A stretch of 24,871 nucleotides of DNA. Source: an uncultured Alphaproteobacteria bacterium. GTDB lineage: Bacteria; Pseudomonadota; Alphaproteobacteria; Puniceispirillales; UBA1172. Where the stretch lies: positions 1 through 24,871 of the forward strand of contig CALFYS010000019.1 in NCBI GenBank assembly GCA_937952245.1, given 5' to 3'. The notes under the pieces are model-generated. The model was given only the letters and a program-made list of their open reading frames with translations, searched no databases and had not been told where the DNA came from. Of this stretch, positions 1-8,207 are shown one piece after another. The position numbers and the translations under genes are program-made. Within the stretch, counting starts at the first letter, position 1; each line of letters starts with the position of its first letter.

Positions 1-113
1 ATGATCGGGTGGCGGGCATTTCTTGGCCCAATGTTTTCTTCAGAAAAGATATTGCGCAAATCAAATAAACGCCGAAAAAATAAAGCGCAGGTTTTATGGG
101 GTTGAAGCTTTCA

Positions 114-575
114 TCACCGTTTTGATTGAAAGAACTCTTTCAATAATTGTGATGCCGCTTCACCGCTGATGCCGGAATAAACCTCAGGCTTATGGTGGCA
201 AGTGGGGTGATTAAACACCCGCGCGCCATGGCTGACCCCGCCGGATTTCGGGTCTTCAGCGCCATAATAAACCCGCCGCAACCGCGCGTGGGCAATCGCG
301 CCCGCGCACATCGGGCATGGCTCCAGCGTCACCCATAAATCACAATCATTGAGCCGTTGTTGCCCCAATTGAGCGACGGCTTCTCGGATTGCCAGCATTT
401 CAGCATGGGCGGTTGGGTCACCATCGCGTTCAACACGATTGCTGGCTTTGGCGATGACTTCCCCTTCGGCATTGGTGATGATCGCCGCCACCGGCACTTC
501 ACCTTCGGCCATCGCATCACGGGCAAGAACGAGGGCGGTTGTCATGTGTTGATTGGAAAAACCATGGTCTGTCAT
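114..575 (-). CDS. tadA: tRNA-specific adenosine deaminase TadA
   Basis: Predicted to deaminate adenosine-34 to inosine in the wobble position of tRNA-Arg(ACG), a zinc-dependent cytosolic reaction. The 153-residue protein has the CDA-fold signature: His57 and Glu59 in the HAE motif and Cys87/Cys90 in the PCPMC motif, which together supply the zinc ligands and the proton-shuttling glutamate. The length is normal for bacterial TadA. A second in-frame Met at residue 11 is a possible alternative start; neither start has a strong Shine-Dalgarno sequence. The gene diverges from rluB, leaving about 80 bp for both promoters. Family assignment is secure; the exact start is less so. Confidence 0.95.
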   Translation of the reverse strand: MTDHGFSNQHMTTALVLARDAMAEGEVPVAAIITNAEGEVIAKASNRVERDGDPTAHAEMLAIREAVAQLGQQRLNDCDLWVTLEPCPMCAGAIAHARLRRVYYGAEDPKSGGVSHGARVFNHPTCHHKPEVYSGISGEAASQLLKEFFQSKR

Positions 576-655
576 ATCGCCACCATCGCATATTTTGATG
601 GCTTTCGCTATATTAGCAAGATATGAAGGGGTGAGCAGGATACGAAAGACAGATC

Positions 656-1687
656 ATGACCAATAAACCCCGCCATTCTTCCCAAAAGCCGTCTAGACCG
701 TCTTCAAGACCGTCTTCTGGGTCATCTTTTGGCAAGAACACGCGCCAACGCCCCAAGCCTCAACATAAAAACAAAGGGGCGACTGGCGATAAATCCGCCA
801 AGCAAGCGGCTTTGGCCAGTATCTTTGATGGCGCAACAGGGGCGGAACGGATCGCAAAAAAAATCGCCCACGCAGGGTTTTGTTCGCGCCGTGACGCGGA
901 ACGTTGGATCGAAGAAGGGCGGGTGAGCGTCAATGGTCAAGTGCTGTTGACACCGGCCTATAACGCCAGCCCAGAAGACATCATCACCGTTGATGGCAAG
1001 CCTTTGCAAGCGGCGGAGACTCCACGTCTCTGGCGTTATTACAAACCGCGGGGGCTGGTGGTCAGCCACCGTGATGAAAAAGATCGCGATACTGTTTTTG
1101 ATCACTTGCCCCATGACCTGCCAAGGGTGGTGAGTGTCGGGCGGCTTGATCTTGATTCCGAGGGCCTGTTATTGCTCACCAATTCTGGTGATCTGGCGCG
1201 CCATTTGGAATTGCCGGATACCGGCTGGACGCGGAAATATCGGGTGCGGGTGCGCGGCCATGTTGAAGCGGAAAAACTGAACGCCCTTGAACATGGCATC
1301 ACCATTGATGGCGTGCGGTATCGCGGGGTGGAAGCCCAGATTGATCGCCAAATGGGAAGCAACGCTTGGCTGACGGTGGTTTTGCGCGAAGGCAAAAACC
1401 GTGAGATTCGCAAAATCATGGAGCATCTCGGCTATCCGGTGAGCCGCCTGATCCGCATCAGTTTTGGTCCGTTTAAATTAAACCAAATGGAAGAAGGCAC
1501 GGTGGAAGAAGTCAAAACCAATATCTTGAGGGATCAATTGGGCTTGCCACGGCTGAAAGAACGGCCAGACACAGAACAAAAAAACACCCGTGCTAAAAGA
1601 ACCACCCCCACAAAAAACAAAACAGGACAGATGAAAAATGCGAATCATCAGCGGCAAAAGACGCGGCGCCCAACTGGCCGTTCCTGA
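656..1687 (+). CDS. rluB: RluB/RsuA-family rRNA pseudouridine synthase
   Basis: Predicted to isomerise a uridine of rRNA to pseudouridine (RluB acts on 23S rRNA; RsuA relatives act on 16S). An S4 RNA-binding domain lies at about residues 62-108 and is followed by the synthase domain, with the catalytic aspartate in the GRLD motif (Asp165) and a LLLLTN strand just after it. Both ends carry basic low-complexity extensions. The N-terminal one has a Ser-Arg-Pro-Ser repeat encoded by two copies of an 11-bp sequence 12 bp apart (695-705, 707-717). The Lys/Arg/Thr-rich C-terminal tail runs 50 bp into rsmD in another frame. The family is clear; choosing RluB over RluE, RluF or RsuA is by overall resemblance. 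Confidence 0.88.
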   Translation: MTNKPRHSSQKPSRPSSRPSSGSSFGKNTRQRPKPQHKNKGATGDKSAKQAALASIFDGATGAERIAKKIAHAGFCSRRDAERWIEEGRVSVNGQVLLTPAYNASPEDIITVDGKPLQAAETPRLWRYYKPRGLVVSHRDEKDRDTVFDHLPHDLPRVVSVGRLDLDSEGLLLLTNSGDLARHLELPDTGWTRKYRVRVRGHVEAEKLNALEHGITIDGVRYRGVEAQIDRQMGSNAWLTVVLREGKNREIRKIMEHLGYPVSRLIRISFGPFKLNQMEEGTVEEVKTNILRDQLGLPRLKERPDTEQKNTRAKRTTPTKNKTGQMKNANHQRQKTRRPTGRS

Positions 1688-2210
1688 AGGCGGGATTGTT
1701 CGCCCCACCGCGGATCGGGTGCGGCAGGGGCTTTATAACCTCTTGCTGGGGGGGCGTTACGGCAAGCCGCTGGATGTGCCGGTGATCGCCGATGTGTTTG
1801 CGGGCAGCGGCGCCCTTGGGCTGGAGGCATGGTCGCGCGGGGCAGACGATATTGTCTTTATCGAAAACAACCCCATCGCCATGAAAGCCTTGGAAGCGAA
1901 TATCGAGAAATTGGATGCTGGCGATGAGACCACGATCATCCGGCGCGATGCCACCAGAAATATGGCATGGCCAACCGCGGCGGCGGGGTTGGTCTTTATC
2001 GACCCGCCTTGGCAATATCATGACGATGACCCAGATTTGGCGTTATTGGCCTTAACCAATCTGATCAATATGGGGGCAGTTGCCCAAGACGCGCTGATTT
2101 CCATCGAGCATGACACCCGCCGCCCGGCCAGCCTGCCCCATGGGGTTGAACATTTGGAAACCCGCAATTGGGGAAAATCCGCTTGCACGATTTGCGCTTA
2201 TCGCGGCTAG
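1638..2210 (+). CDS. rsmD: 16S rRNA (guanine-N2)-methyltransferase RsmD
   Basis: Predicted SAM-dependent methyltransferase making m2G966 (E. coli numbering) in 16S rRNA during 30S assembly. The 190-residue protein begins with the typical MRIISGK start and an RPTADRVR segment. It has the SAM-binding FAGSGALGLE loop (residues 54-63) and the catalytic DPPW tetrapeptide (122-125). The start at 1638 is supported by the conserved N-terminus and an AGGA sequence about 10 nt upstream, so the first 50 bp genuinely overlap the rluB tail and translational coupling is likely. It converges with mutL: the two stop codons share the palindrome CTAG at 2207-2210, leaving no spacer for a terminator. Confidence 0.95.
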   Translation: MRIISGKRRGAQLAVPEGGIVRPTADRVRQGLYNLLLGGRYGKPLDVPVIADVFAGSGALGLEAWSRGADDIVFIENNPIAMKALEANIEKLDAGDETTIIRRDATRNMAWPTAAAGLVFIDPPWQYHDDDPDLALLALTNLINMGAVAQDALISIEHDTRRPASLPHGVEHLETRNWGKSACTICAYRG

Positions 2211-4165
2211 CGGCGGCTGAATAATTTTTCAATATCTTTCAGGCTTAACGAAATCCACGTCGGGCGGCCATGGTTGCATTGCCCTGACCTTGGGGTGATT
2301 TCCATCTCCCGCAATAAGGCGTTCATCTCTTCGGTGTTTAACCGCCGCCCTGCCCTGACCGAGCCATGACATGACATGGTGGCCAGCACGTGATTGATCT
2401 TATCTTCGAGAATCGTGCTGCTGCCGATATGTTGCAGTTCTTCAATAATATCATGGATCATGGCGCTGGCATTGGCTTGCCCCAACATGGCGGGGACTTC
2501 GCGCACCAAAATCGCGCCATCACCAAAACTTTCCACCACCAAGCCCAAATCCGCCAGCATATCTTGATGATCCAGCAACAATCCCGCTTCGGCTTGGCCA
2601 GGTTCCACGACTTCAGGCAATAACAGCATTTGGCGATTGATGCCGCCGTCTTCCATGGCTTTTTTCATCCGCTCCAGCACCAGCCGTTCATGGGCGGCGT
2701 GCTGATCAACAATGGTGATGCCATCCGCTGTTTCGGTGATGATATAGGTGCTGTGGAATTGCGCCCGCGCCGCGCCCATTGGATATTTGTCGGGGGGATA
2801 TTGATCAGGGGAAGATTCTTCTGGCGAATGAACCCCGCCATCATGGGTAGCGTCATAAGGCCGATCATAAGGTGTATCGGTGGTACGGGCGGAAGGCGGT
2901 AAATCCATGCCATCCAAGGCGGGGGTGATGGCGGGCGTGATGGCGGATGGGATCTCCGCCGCCTCAACACCGCGGAGCGGGGTTTGGGCATCGATCCCCA
3001 AGCCTGAATAGCGGCCTCTTGAATAACCGCCGCCTGAAAATCTGCCGCCTGAATATCCACCTGAAAATGATGATCTGTTGTCGCTGCTTTGGCGGAGTTG
3101 ATCCAACATCGCTTGCCCCCCTGCTGAGGTGGCGGTCTGGCTGGCGGCCATTAATTCTGATTGAAGCGCGCCGATAACCAAGCCCCGAATGAACCCCGCG
3201 TCACGAAACCGGACTTCTGTTTTGGCGGGATGGACATTGACATCCAAATCTTCGGGCGGCAGGTTCAAAAACAAGACAACCACAGGGTGCCGTCCCCTTG
3301 GCAACGTATCACCATAGGCGGCGCGAACAGCCCCCAACCATTGCCGATCACGAACCGGGCGGCCATTAACAAAAAGATGCATGGCGGCGGTGGTCGGTTT
3401 GTTAAAGGTCGGCAGGCCAATAAACCCTGTTAAAGTAACCTCACCCCGCTGGGCGTTGATCAGCCGCGCTTCATCGGCAAATGTTCCGCCCAAAATATCC
3501 CGCATCCGCAAGCGCGATGCTTCGGATTGATCAGTGTCCAGATCAAGCCCATCCTTGCCGCGGGCGGGCAGATCCAACAAGGTTTTATCTTGATCCGCCA
3601 GTTTAAACGCCACATTCGGATGCGCCATGGCCAGCCGCTTGATCATATCCGTGCATTGCATGGCTTCTGTTCTGGGTGTTTTCATAAATTTCAGGCGGGC
3701 GGGCGTGGATTGAAACAATTCCGTGACCTCAACCCTCGTGCCTTTCTGGCGAGCCGAAGGTTTAACCGTCCCCACGTGGCCTTGATCAACCGTGATCTCC
3801 CAAGCGTCATCTTCGCCCATCCGGCGGCTCGATAACGTCAATCGGCTGACCGAGCCAATGGACGGCAACGCCTCCCCGCGAAAACCAAAATGGTGGATCG
3901 AGGTAATGTCATCATCGGGAAGTTTTGAGGTGGCGTGGCGTTCCACCGCGAGGCTCAATTCTTCGGCGGTCATGCCGATGCCATCATCATCAACCGTCAG
4001 CCCATCCAACCCGCCGTTAATGAGTCTGATGTCAATCCGGCTGGCGCGGGCATCAAGGGCGTTTTCGACCAATTCTTTAATCGCAGAAGCGGGGCGTTCC
4101 ACCACTTCACCTGCCGCGATCTGATTGATGATCACATCGGGCAAGCGTCTGATTAAAGAAGTCAT
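2207..4165 (-). CDS. mutL: DNA mismatch repair protein MutL (endonuclease type)
   Basis: Mismatch-repair ATPase that couples MutS recognition to strand incision. The N-terminal GHKL ATPase has NQIAAGEVVERPA, the ELVENALDA helix (catalytic Glu34), DDDGIGM and GFRGEAL motifs. The C-terminal domain carries a DQHAAHE metal-binding motif from Asp487 and a late C-N-HGRP motif, the signature of MutL proteins with intrinsic nicking activity, as expected where MutH is absent. The linker holds a short Ser/Gly/Tyr/Arg repeat at about residues 366-388. The length of 652 residues is normal. The start lies 2 nt after the upstream lipoprotein stop, so the two are probably co-transcribed and translationally coupled. 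Confidence 0.97.
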   Translation of the reverse strand: MTSLIRRLPDVIINQIAAGEVVERPASAIKELVENALDARASRIDIRLINGGLDGLTVDDDGIGMTAEELSLAVERHATSKLPDDDITSIHHFGFRGEALPSIGSVSRLTLSSRRMGEDDAWEITVDQGHVGTVKPSARQKGTRVEVTELFQSTPARLKFMKTPRTEAMQCTDMIKRLAMAHPNVAFKLADQDKTLLDLPARGKDGLDLDTDQSEASRLRMRDILGGTFADEARLINAQRGEVTLTGFIGLPTFNKPTTAAMHLFVNGRPVRDRQWLGAVRAAYGDTLPRGRHPVVVLFLNLPPEDLDVNVHPAKTEVRFRDAGFIRGLVIGALQSELMAASQTATSAGGQAMLDQLRQSSDNRSSFSGGYSGGRFSGGGYSRGRYSGLGIDAQTPLRGVEAAEIPSAITPAITPALDGMDLPPSARTTDTPYDRPYDATHDGGVHSPEESSPDQYPPDKYPMGAARAQFHSTYIITETADGITIVDQHAAHERLVLERMKKAMEDGGINRQMLLLPEVVEPGQAEAGLLLDHQDMLADLGLVVESFGDGAILVREVPAMLGQANASAMIHDIIEELQHIGSSTILEDKINHVLATMSCHGSVRAGRRLNTEEMNALLREMEITPRSGQCNHGRPTWISLSLKDIEKLFSRR

Positions 4166-4167
4166 GA

Positions 4168-4704
4168 TTATTCCACCGCTATGGGCGTGCCTTCGATGGG
4201 GTCAATAGCCGGGGTTGGGGTGGCGGTAATGCCTTGGCCTTTTTCAAAAGCATCACGCAGGCGGAGGGCTTCTTTTGTAGCGTCAAGATTGGGCCCAACA
4301 TTAGGCTGGCCACCAAAAATAATATCAATCGGCAAGCGGCGTTCCAATTGAATCCCATAGGTTTCTTCATTGACCAATTCACGAATTCCCGCGATGCGAT
4401 TTTCTGTTCCCAATAAGGAATCAAAAAGACTGCCGTCGGCGGTCGCACCTTTGGTCAAAACACGGGTGCTCACAGAAACCGCGTCTGTGCTGGAAACAGG
4501 GGCTTCGGCCGTATCATTTTCAGGATTAAGATTAAAGTTCGGCGGCAAGGTCAATGGTGGGCGCACCACCACTTCAAATTCATCAGGCGCTGATTTGGTT
4601 TTGCCCAAGGCTTCATCAACACTGGAACAACCCGATGTCATCATGGTTAACGCCGATAGCCCCAAGACCATTGATACCATAGGTGAGATGATTTTTTGGT
4701 TCAT
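4168..4704 (-). CDS. DUF3035 (BamF-like) outer-membrane lipoprotein
   Basis: Predicted lipoprotein of 178 residues. The APDEFEVV...PPLTLPPNF segment just after the N-terminus resembles DUF3035, the alphaproteobacterial family that includes BamF of the beta-barrel assembly machine; I assign this from memory of the family, so the role is inference. The start at 4704 is chosen over an upstream one at 4734 because a clear AAGGAG lies 10 nt before it. A signal peptide ends at a lipobox-like TSGC with Cys26; Thr at -3 instead of Leu is unusual. It follows lspA, whose product would process it, and abuts mutL. Confidence 0.7.
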   Translation of the reverse strand: MNQKIISPMVSMVLGLSALTMMTSGCSSVDEALGKTKSAPDEFEVVVRPPLTLPPNFNLNPENDTAEAPVSSTDAVSVSTRVLTKGATADGSLFDSLLGTENRIAGIRELVNEETYGIQLERRLPIDIIFGGQPNVGPNLDATKEALRLRDAFEKGQGITATPTPAIDPIEGTPIAVE

Positions 4705-4714
4705 CTTATTTAGT

Positions 4715-4720
4715 CTCCTT
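4715..4720 (-). promoter_or_regulatory. Ribosome binding site of the DUF3035 lipoprotein
   Basis: Read on the minus strand this is AAGGAG, 10 nt before the ATG at 4704. It decides that start: the longer reading from 4734 would place this site inside the coding sequence and add ten residues before a normal signal peptide. Confidence 0.65.
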
Positions 4721-4798
4721 ATTATCAACGCCATCCGAGGGCATTCATAAAATTAATATAAGGCATCATCGCGCGGCTTCCAAGACAGGAGTTGCAGA

Positions 4799-5290
4799 TT
4801 ATGACTTTTGCGGTTTATGGAGAAATGATGACAATATCATCAACCCGGCCCCCGTGGTCACCGCCATATCCGCCACATTAAAGGCAGGCCAATGGTATTG
4901 GCCAGCAAAAAGATCAATAAAATCAATCACCGCGCCATAAACAATGCGATCAATGGCATTGCCGAATGCGCCAGAGGCCATCAACATCGCGCCAAACCGA
5001 GACATGGAATCCCATGACCTTGCGACCCATGGCAGCACAAACCCCACCAGCAAGGCCAAGGCCGTCAGCCCCCATTTCACCAGATCACCGCCATCGCTCA
5101 ACATCCCAAAACTCATGCCGGTATTCCAGACCGGCACGATATTTAAAAACGGCAAGACTTCGATAATTTTTGGGGGGGTAAACACCGCTGCCAAAGCCAT
5201 TTGTTTGGTGAGTTGATCAAGCACCACAAGACCAGCAACACCTGCATAGGCTTTCACAAGGTTGTTGGCTGGTCTGATGGTTGAGGTCAT
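4799..5290 (-). CDS. lspA: Lipoprotein signal peptidase (signal peptidase II)
   Basis: Inner-membrane aspartyl protease that cleaves the signal peptide of diacylglyceryl-modified prolipoproteins. The 163-residue protein has four predicted membrane helices and the family motifs: DQLTK near the N-terminus (25-29), NTGMSFG (56-62), SGAFGNAIDR (106-115) and FNVAD (137-141). Asp114 and Asp141 are the expected catalytic pair. It follows ileS by 36 nt, the classic ileS-lspA arrangement, and precedes a lipoprotein gene that is a plausible substrate. No strong Shine-Dalgarno sequence is visible before the ATG, so translation may depend on coupling. Confidence 0.97.
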   Translation of the reverse strand: MTSTIRPANNLVKAYAGVAGLVVLDQLTKQMALAAVFTPPKIIEVLPFLNIVPVWNTGMSFGMLSDGGDLVKWGLTALALLVGFVLPWVARSWDSMSRFGAMLMASGAFGNAIDRIVYGAVIDFIDLFAGQYHWPAFNVADMAVTTGAGLMILSSFLHKPQKS

Positions 5291-5326
5291 CTGATTTATT
5301 CACTGGGTTTTTTGGGGTTTCCGCAT

Positions 5327-8143
5327 CTATTCAGCGGCGGATAAATCCATACTGCTGGTGACATCTTCACAACGGCCACACATCGCGTCTTCTTCGGCGC
5401 TGACTTCAGGCAGAATTTTCCAACAGCGTTGGCATTTCTCCCCTTCGGCAAGGGCAACCGTGACGCCGATCATTTCATCATCTTCGGCCAAGGTTGCATC
5501 CGATGGCGGCGTTCCTTCCACCAAATTGGCGCTGGACGTGATGAAAATATCAGCCGCATCAAGACCATCAAAAGCACTGATCACACCGGCTGGCGCATAC
5601 AGCGTTGGATGGGCTTGCAGGGATGATTTCACCACCCCTTCGGCACGGAGCTTTTCAATCGCCCCCGTGACAACCAATCGAGCATCACGAATCCGCGACC
5701 ATTTCAGGCTTAAATCAGCATCCGCCCATTCCGCTGGCAGATCACGCCAGACCTGAAAATGAACAGATTCTTTCGGGTTTGGATAGCGTGTTTGCCACGC
5801 TTCTTCGGCGGTGAAGCACAGGATTGGCGCCAACCAAGGCACCAAGCAATTAAAGATTTCATCCATCACCGTCCGGCACGCCCGACGTTCAATTGATTTC
5901 GCATCGGCGCAATACAGCGTGTCTTTGCGAATATCAAAATAGAACGCCGAAAGATCGCCATTACAGAAATGGTGCAAGGTGGTGAAGACCTGATGATAAT
6001 CATGACCATCAATGGCTTTCCGGATGGTGGCGTCAATTTCGGTCAGGCGGTTCAAGACCCAGCGATCAAGGGATGGCATATCTTTGGGCGCGACCCGTTC
6101 GTCTTCGGTGAAACCATCCAGCGCCCCCAGAAGATAACGGAAGGTATTGCGCAAGCGGCGGTAATGATCAACCTGGCGCTGCAAAATCTCTTTGCCGATG
6201 CGCAGGTCATCATAATAATCCGAATTGGCAACCCAGATGCGCAGAATATCAGCGCCGTTTTCTTTGATCACATCTTGAGGGGTGACGGTATTGCCCAATG
6301 ATTTTGACATTTTCCGCCCTTGTTCATCCAGAACAAAACCATGGGTAAGAACGCTGTCATAAGGCGCGCGCCCACGGGTACCGCAGCTTTCAAGAAGCGA
6401 TGAATGGAACCAACCGCGGTGCTGGTCAGACCCTTCCAAATACATATCCGCAGGCCATGACATATCGTTATTGCCTTCCAGCAAGAACGCGTGGGTTGAC
6501 CCACTGTCGAACCAAACATCAACAATATCGGTGACTTGTTCATAGTCTTGAGGGTTGTAATCATCACCCAAGAACCGTTCAACGGGGCTGGAGAACCACG
6601 CATCCGCGCCTTCTTCTTGGAAGGCTTCAACAACGCGGTCGATCACCGCTTGGTCGCGCAAAGGCTCACCGCTGGCTTTATGCACAAAGACCGGGATCGG
6701 CACGCCCCATGCCCGCTGGCGACTGATACACCAATCCGGACGACCGGCGATCATGCTGGTCAATCGGCTTTGGCCAACCGGCGGGTAAAACACCGTTTCC
6801 GACAAGGCTTTCAACGCGGTATCACGCAGCCCATGGCTTTCCATTGAAATAAACCATTGCGGCGTATTCCGGAAAATCAACGGCGCGTGGCTGCGCCAAG
6901 AATGCGGATAGGAATGGGTGACTTGACCACGCCCCACAAGACCGCCCAATTCCGCCAATTTATCAGCAATTGCAGGGTTGTCTTTTAACGCGGACATCCC
7001 CGCGAAATGCGGCAAATGTTCCATCAAGCGGCCATCGGCGGCGACGGTTTCAGGCACGGGCACGCCATGGGCGATCCCCAGAATATAGTCTTCCGCGCCA
7101 TGGCCCGGGGCGATATGCACAAGCCCTGTCCCTTGTTCGGTGGTGACATAATCAGCCGGCAACATCGGCACGTCATGATCATAGCCTTGACCATGAAGCG
7201 GATGCTTTAACACCGTGTCTTTGAAGGTATCGGGTGAGACCGCACGCTCACGGCTCATGCCGGTGATGCCGCAAGCCGCCGCAATATCATCGGCCAGTTC
7301 ATCGGCAAAGACCAGACGATCGCCAGCTTTTGTCAACGCGTCTTCGGCCACTTCATCAATATGGTAAATGCTATAGGCAATCTCTTCCCCATAGGCGGTG
7401 GCGCGGTTGCCCGGCATTGTCCAAGGGGTTGTTGTCCAAATGACGATTTCAGCACCATCCAATTCCGCCATTGGTGACGACTTCACCGGAAAACGAGCAT
7501 AGATTGTGGTGGAGGTGCGATCAAAATATTCGATTTCCGCTTCCGCCAAAGCGGTTTTTTCCACCGCGGACCACATCACCGGCTTAGAGCCACGGAAGAG
7601 TGATCCGTTCATCAAGAATTTACCAATCTCACGGGCGATCACCGCTTCCGATGAATAGGCCATGGTCAAATACGGGTCTTCCCAATTCCCCATCACCCCA
7701 AGGCGTTGAAATTCTTCGGATTGGACATTGACCCAATGGCTGGCAAAATCGCGGCATTCATTTCTGAACTCAACGATCGGCACATCATCTTTATTGAGCT
7801 TTTTCTTGCGATACTGTTCTTCGATTTTCCATTCAATCGGCAGGCCATGACAATCCCAGCCCGGGACATAATTGGCATCTTTACCGATAGAGGATTGAAA
7901 CCGGTTGATCAGGTCTTTCAGAATTTTATTCAGCGCGTGGCCAATATGCAGATTGCCATTGGCATAGGGCGGGCCATCATGAAGGATGAATTTTTCATGG
8001 CCTTTCCTGCGGGCGCGCAATTCTTCAAAGAAATTCATCTCATCCCACATGGCTTGGATTTCAGGCTCTTTCTTCGGCAAGCCTGCGCGCATGGGGAAAT
8101 CTGTTTTGGGAAGGAAAACAGTTTTTTTCAAATCTTTTGACAT
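5327..8143 (-). CDS. ileS: Isoleucyl-tRNA synthetase
   Basis: Class I aminoacyl-tRNA synthetase that charges tRNA-Ile and edits misactivated valine. The 938-residue protein has the HIGH motif at residues 66-69 and KMSKS at 611-615. An internal editing domain contains GTGLVHIAPGHGAED and the threonine-rich TTTPWT segment. A C-terminal zinc finger has two Cys pairs (904/907 and 922/925), as in the bacterial zinc-containing form sensitive to mupirocin. Length and motifs show an intact enzyme. It lies 64 nt downstream of ribF and 36 nt upstream of lspA, a widely conserved order. No T-box is expected or seen in the short upstream spacer. Confidence 0.98.
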   Translation of the reverse strand: MSKDLKKTVFLPKTDFPMRAGLPKKEPEIQAMWDEMNFFEELRARRKGHEKFILHDGPPYANGNLHIGHALNKILKDLINRFQSSIGKDANYVPGWDCHGLPIEWKIEEQYRKKKLNKDDVPIVEFRNECRDFASHWVNVQSEEFQRLGVMGNWEDPYLTMAYSSEAVIAREIGKFLMNGSLFRGSKPVMWSAVEKTALAEAEIEYFDRTSTTIYARFPVKSSPMAELDGAEIVIWTTTPWTMPGNRATAYGEEIAYSIYHIDEVAEDALTKAGDRLVFADELADDIAAACGITGMSRERAVSPDTFKDTVLKHPLHGQGYDHDVPMLPADYVTTEQGTGLVHIAPGHGAEDYILGIAHGVPVPETVAADGRLMEHLPHFAGMSALKDNPAIADKLAELGGLVGRGQVTHSYPHSWRSHAPLIFRNTPQWFISMESHGLRDTALKALSETVFYPPVGQSRLTSMIAGRPDWCISRQRAWGVPIPVFVHKASGEPLRDQAVIDRVVEAFQEEGADAWFSSPVERFLGDDYNPQDYEQVTDIVDVWFDSGSTHAFLLEGNNDMSWPADMYLEGSDQHRGWFHSSLLESCGTRGRAPYDSVLTHGFVLDEQGRKMSKSLGNTVTPQDVIKENGADILRIWVANSDYYDDLRIGKEILQRQVDHYRRLRNTFRYLLGALDGFTEDERVAPKDMPSLDRWVLNRLTEIDATIRKAIDGHDYHQVFTTLHHFCNGDLSAFYFDIRKDTLYCADAKSIERRACRTVMDEIFNCLVPWLAPILCFTAEEAWQTRYPNPKESVHFQVWRDLPAEWADADLSLKWSRIRDARLVVTGAIEKLRAEGVVKSSLQAHPTLYAPAGVISAFDGLDAADIFITSSANLVEGTPPSDATLAEDDEMIGVTVALAEGEKCQRCWKILPEVSAEEDAMCGRCEDVTSSMDLSAAE

Positions 8144-8207
8144 CGGTCAGGTTAATCCTTGGTTAGTCCTATGATCTGCGATCAAGATTATGTGTAGTCA
8201 TCATTCA

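Noticed and set aside
1..113. Possible gene ends at the left edge: a plus-strand open frame stopping at 105 and a minus-strand frame with a hydrophobic stretch
   Set aside because: Both are short, neither has a recognised motif, and the edge hides the rest; I cannot choose between them.
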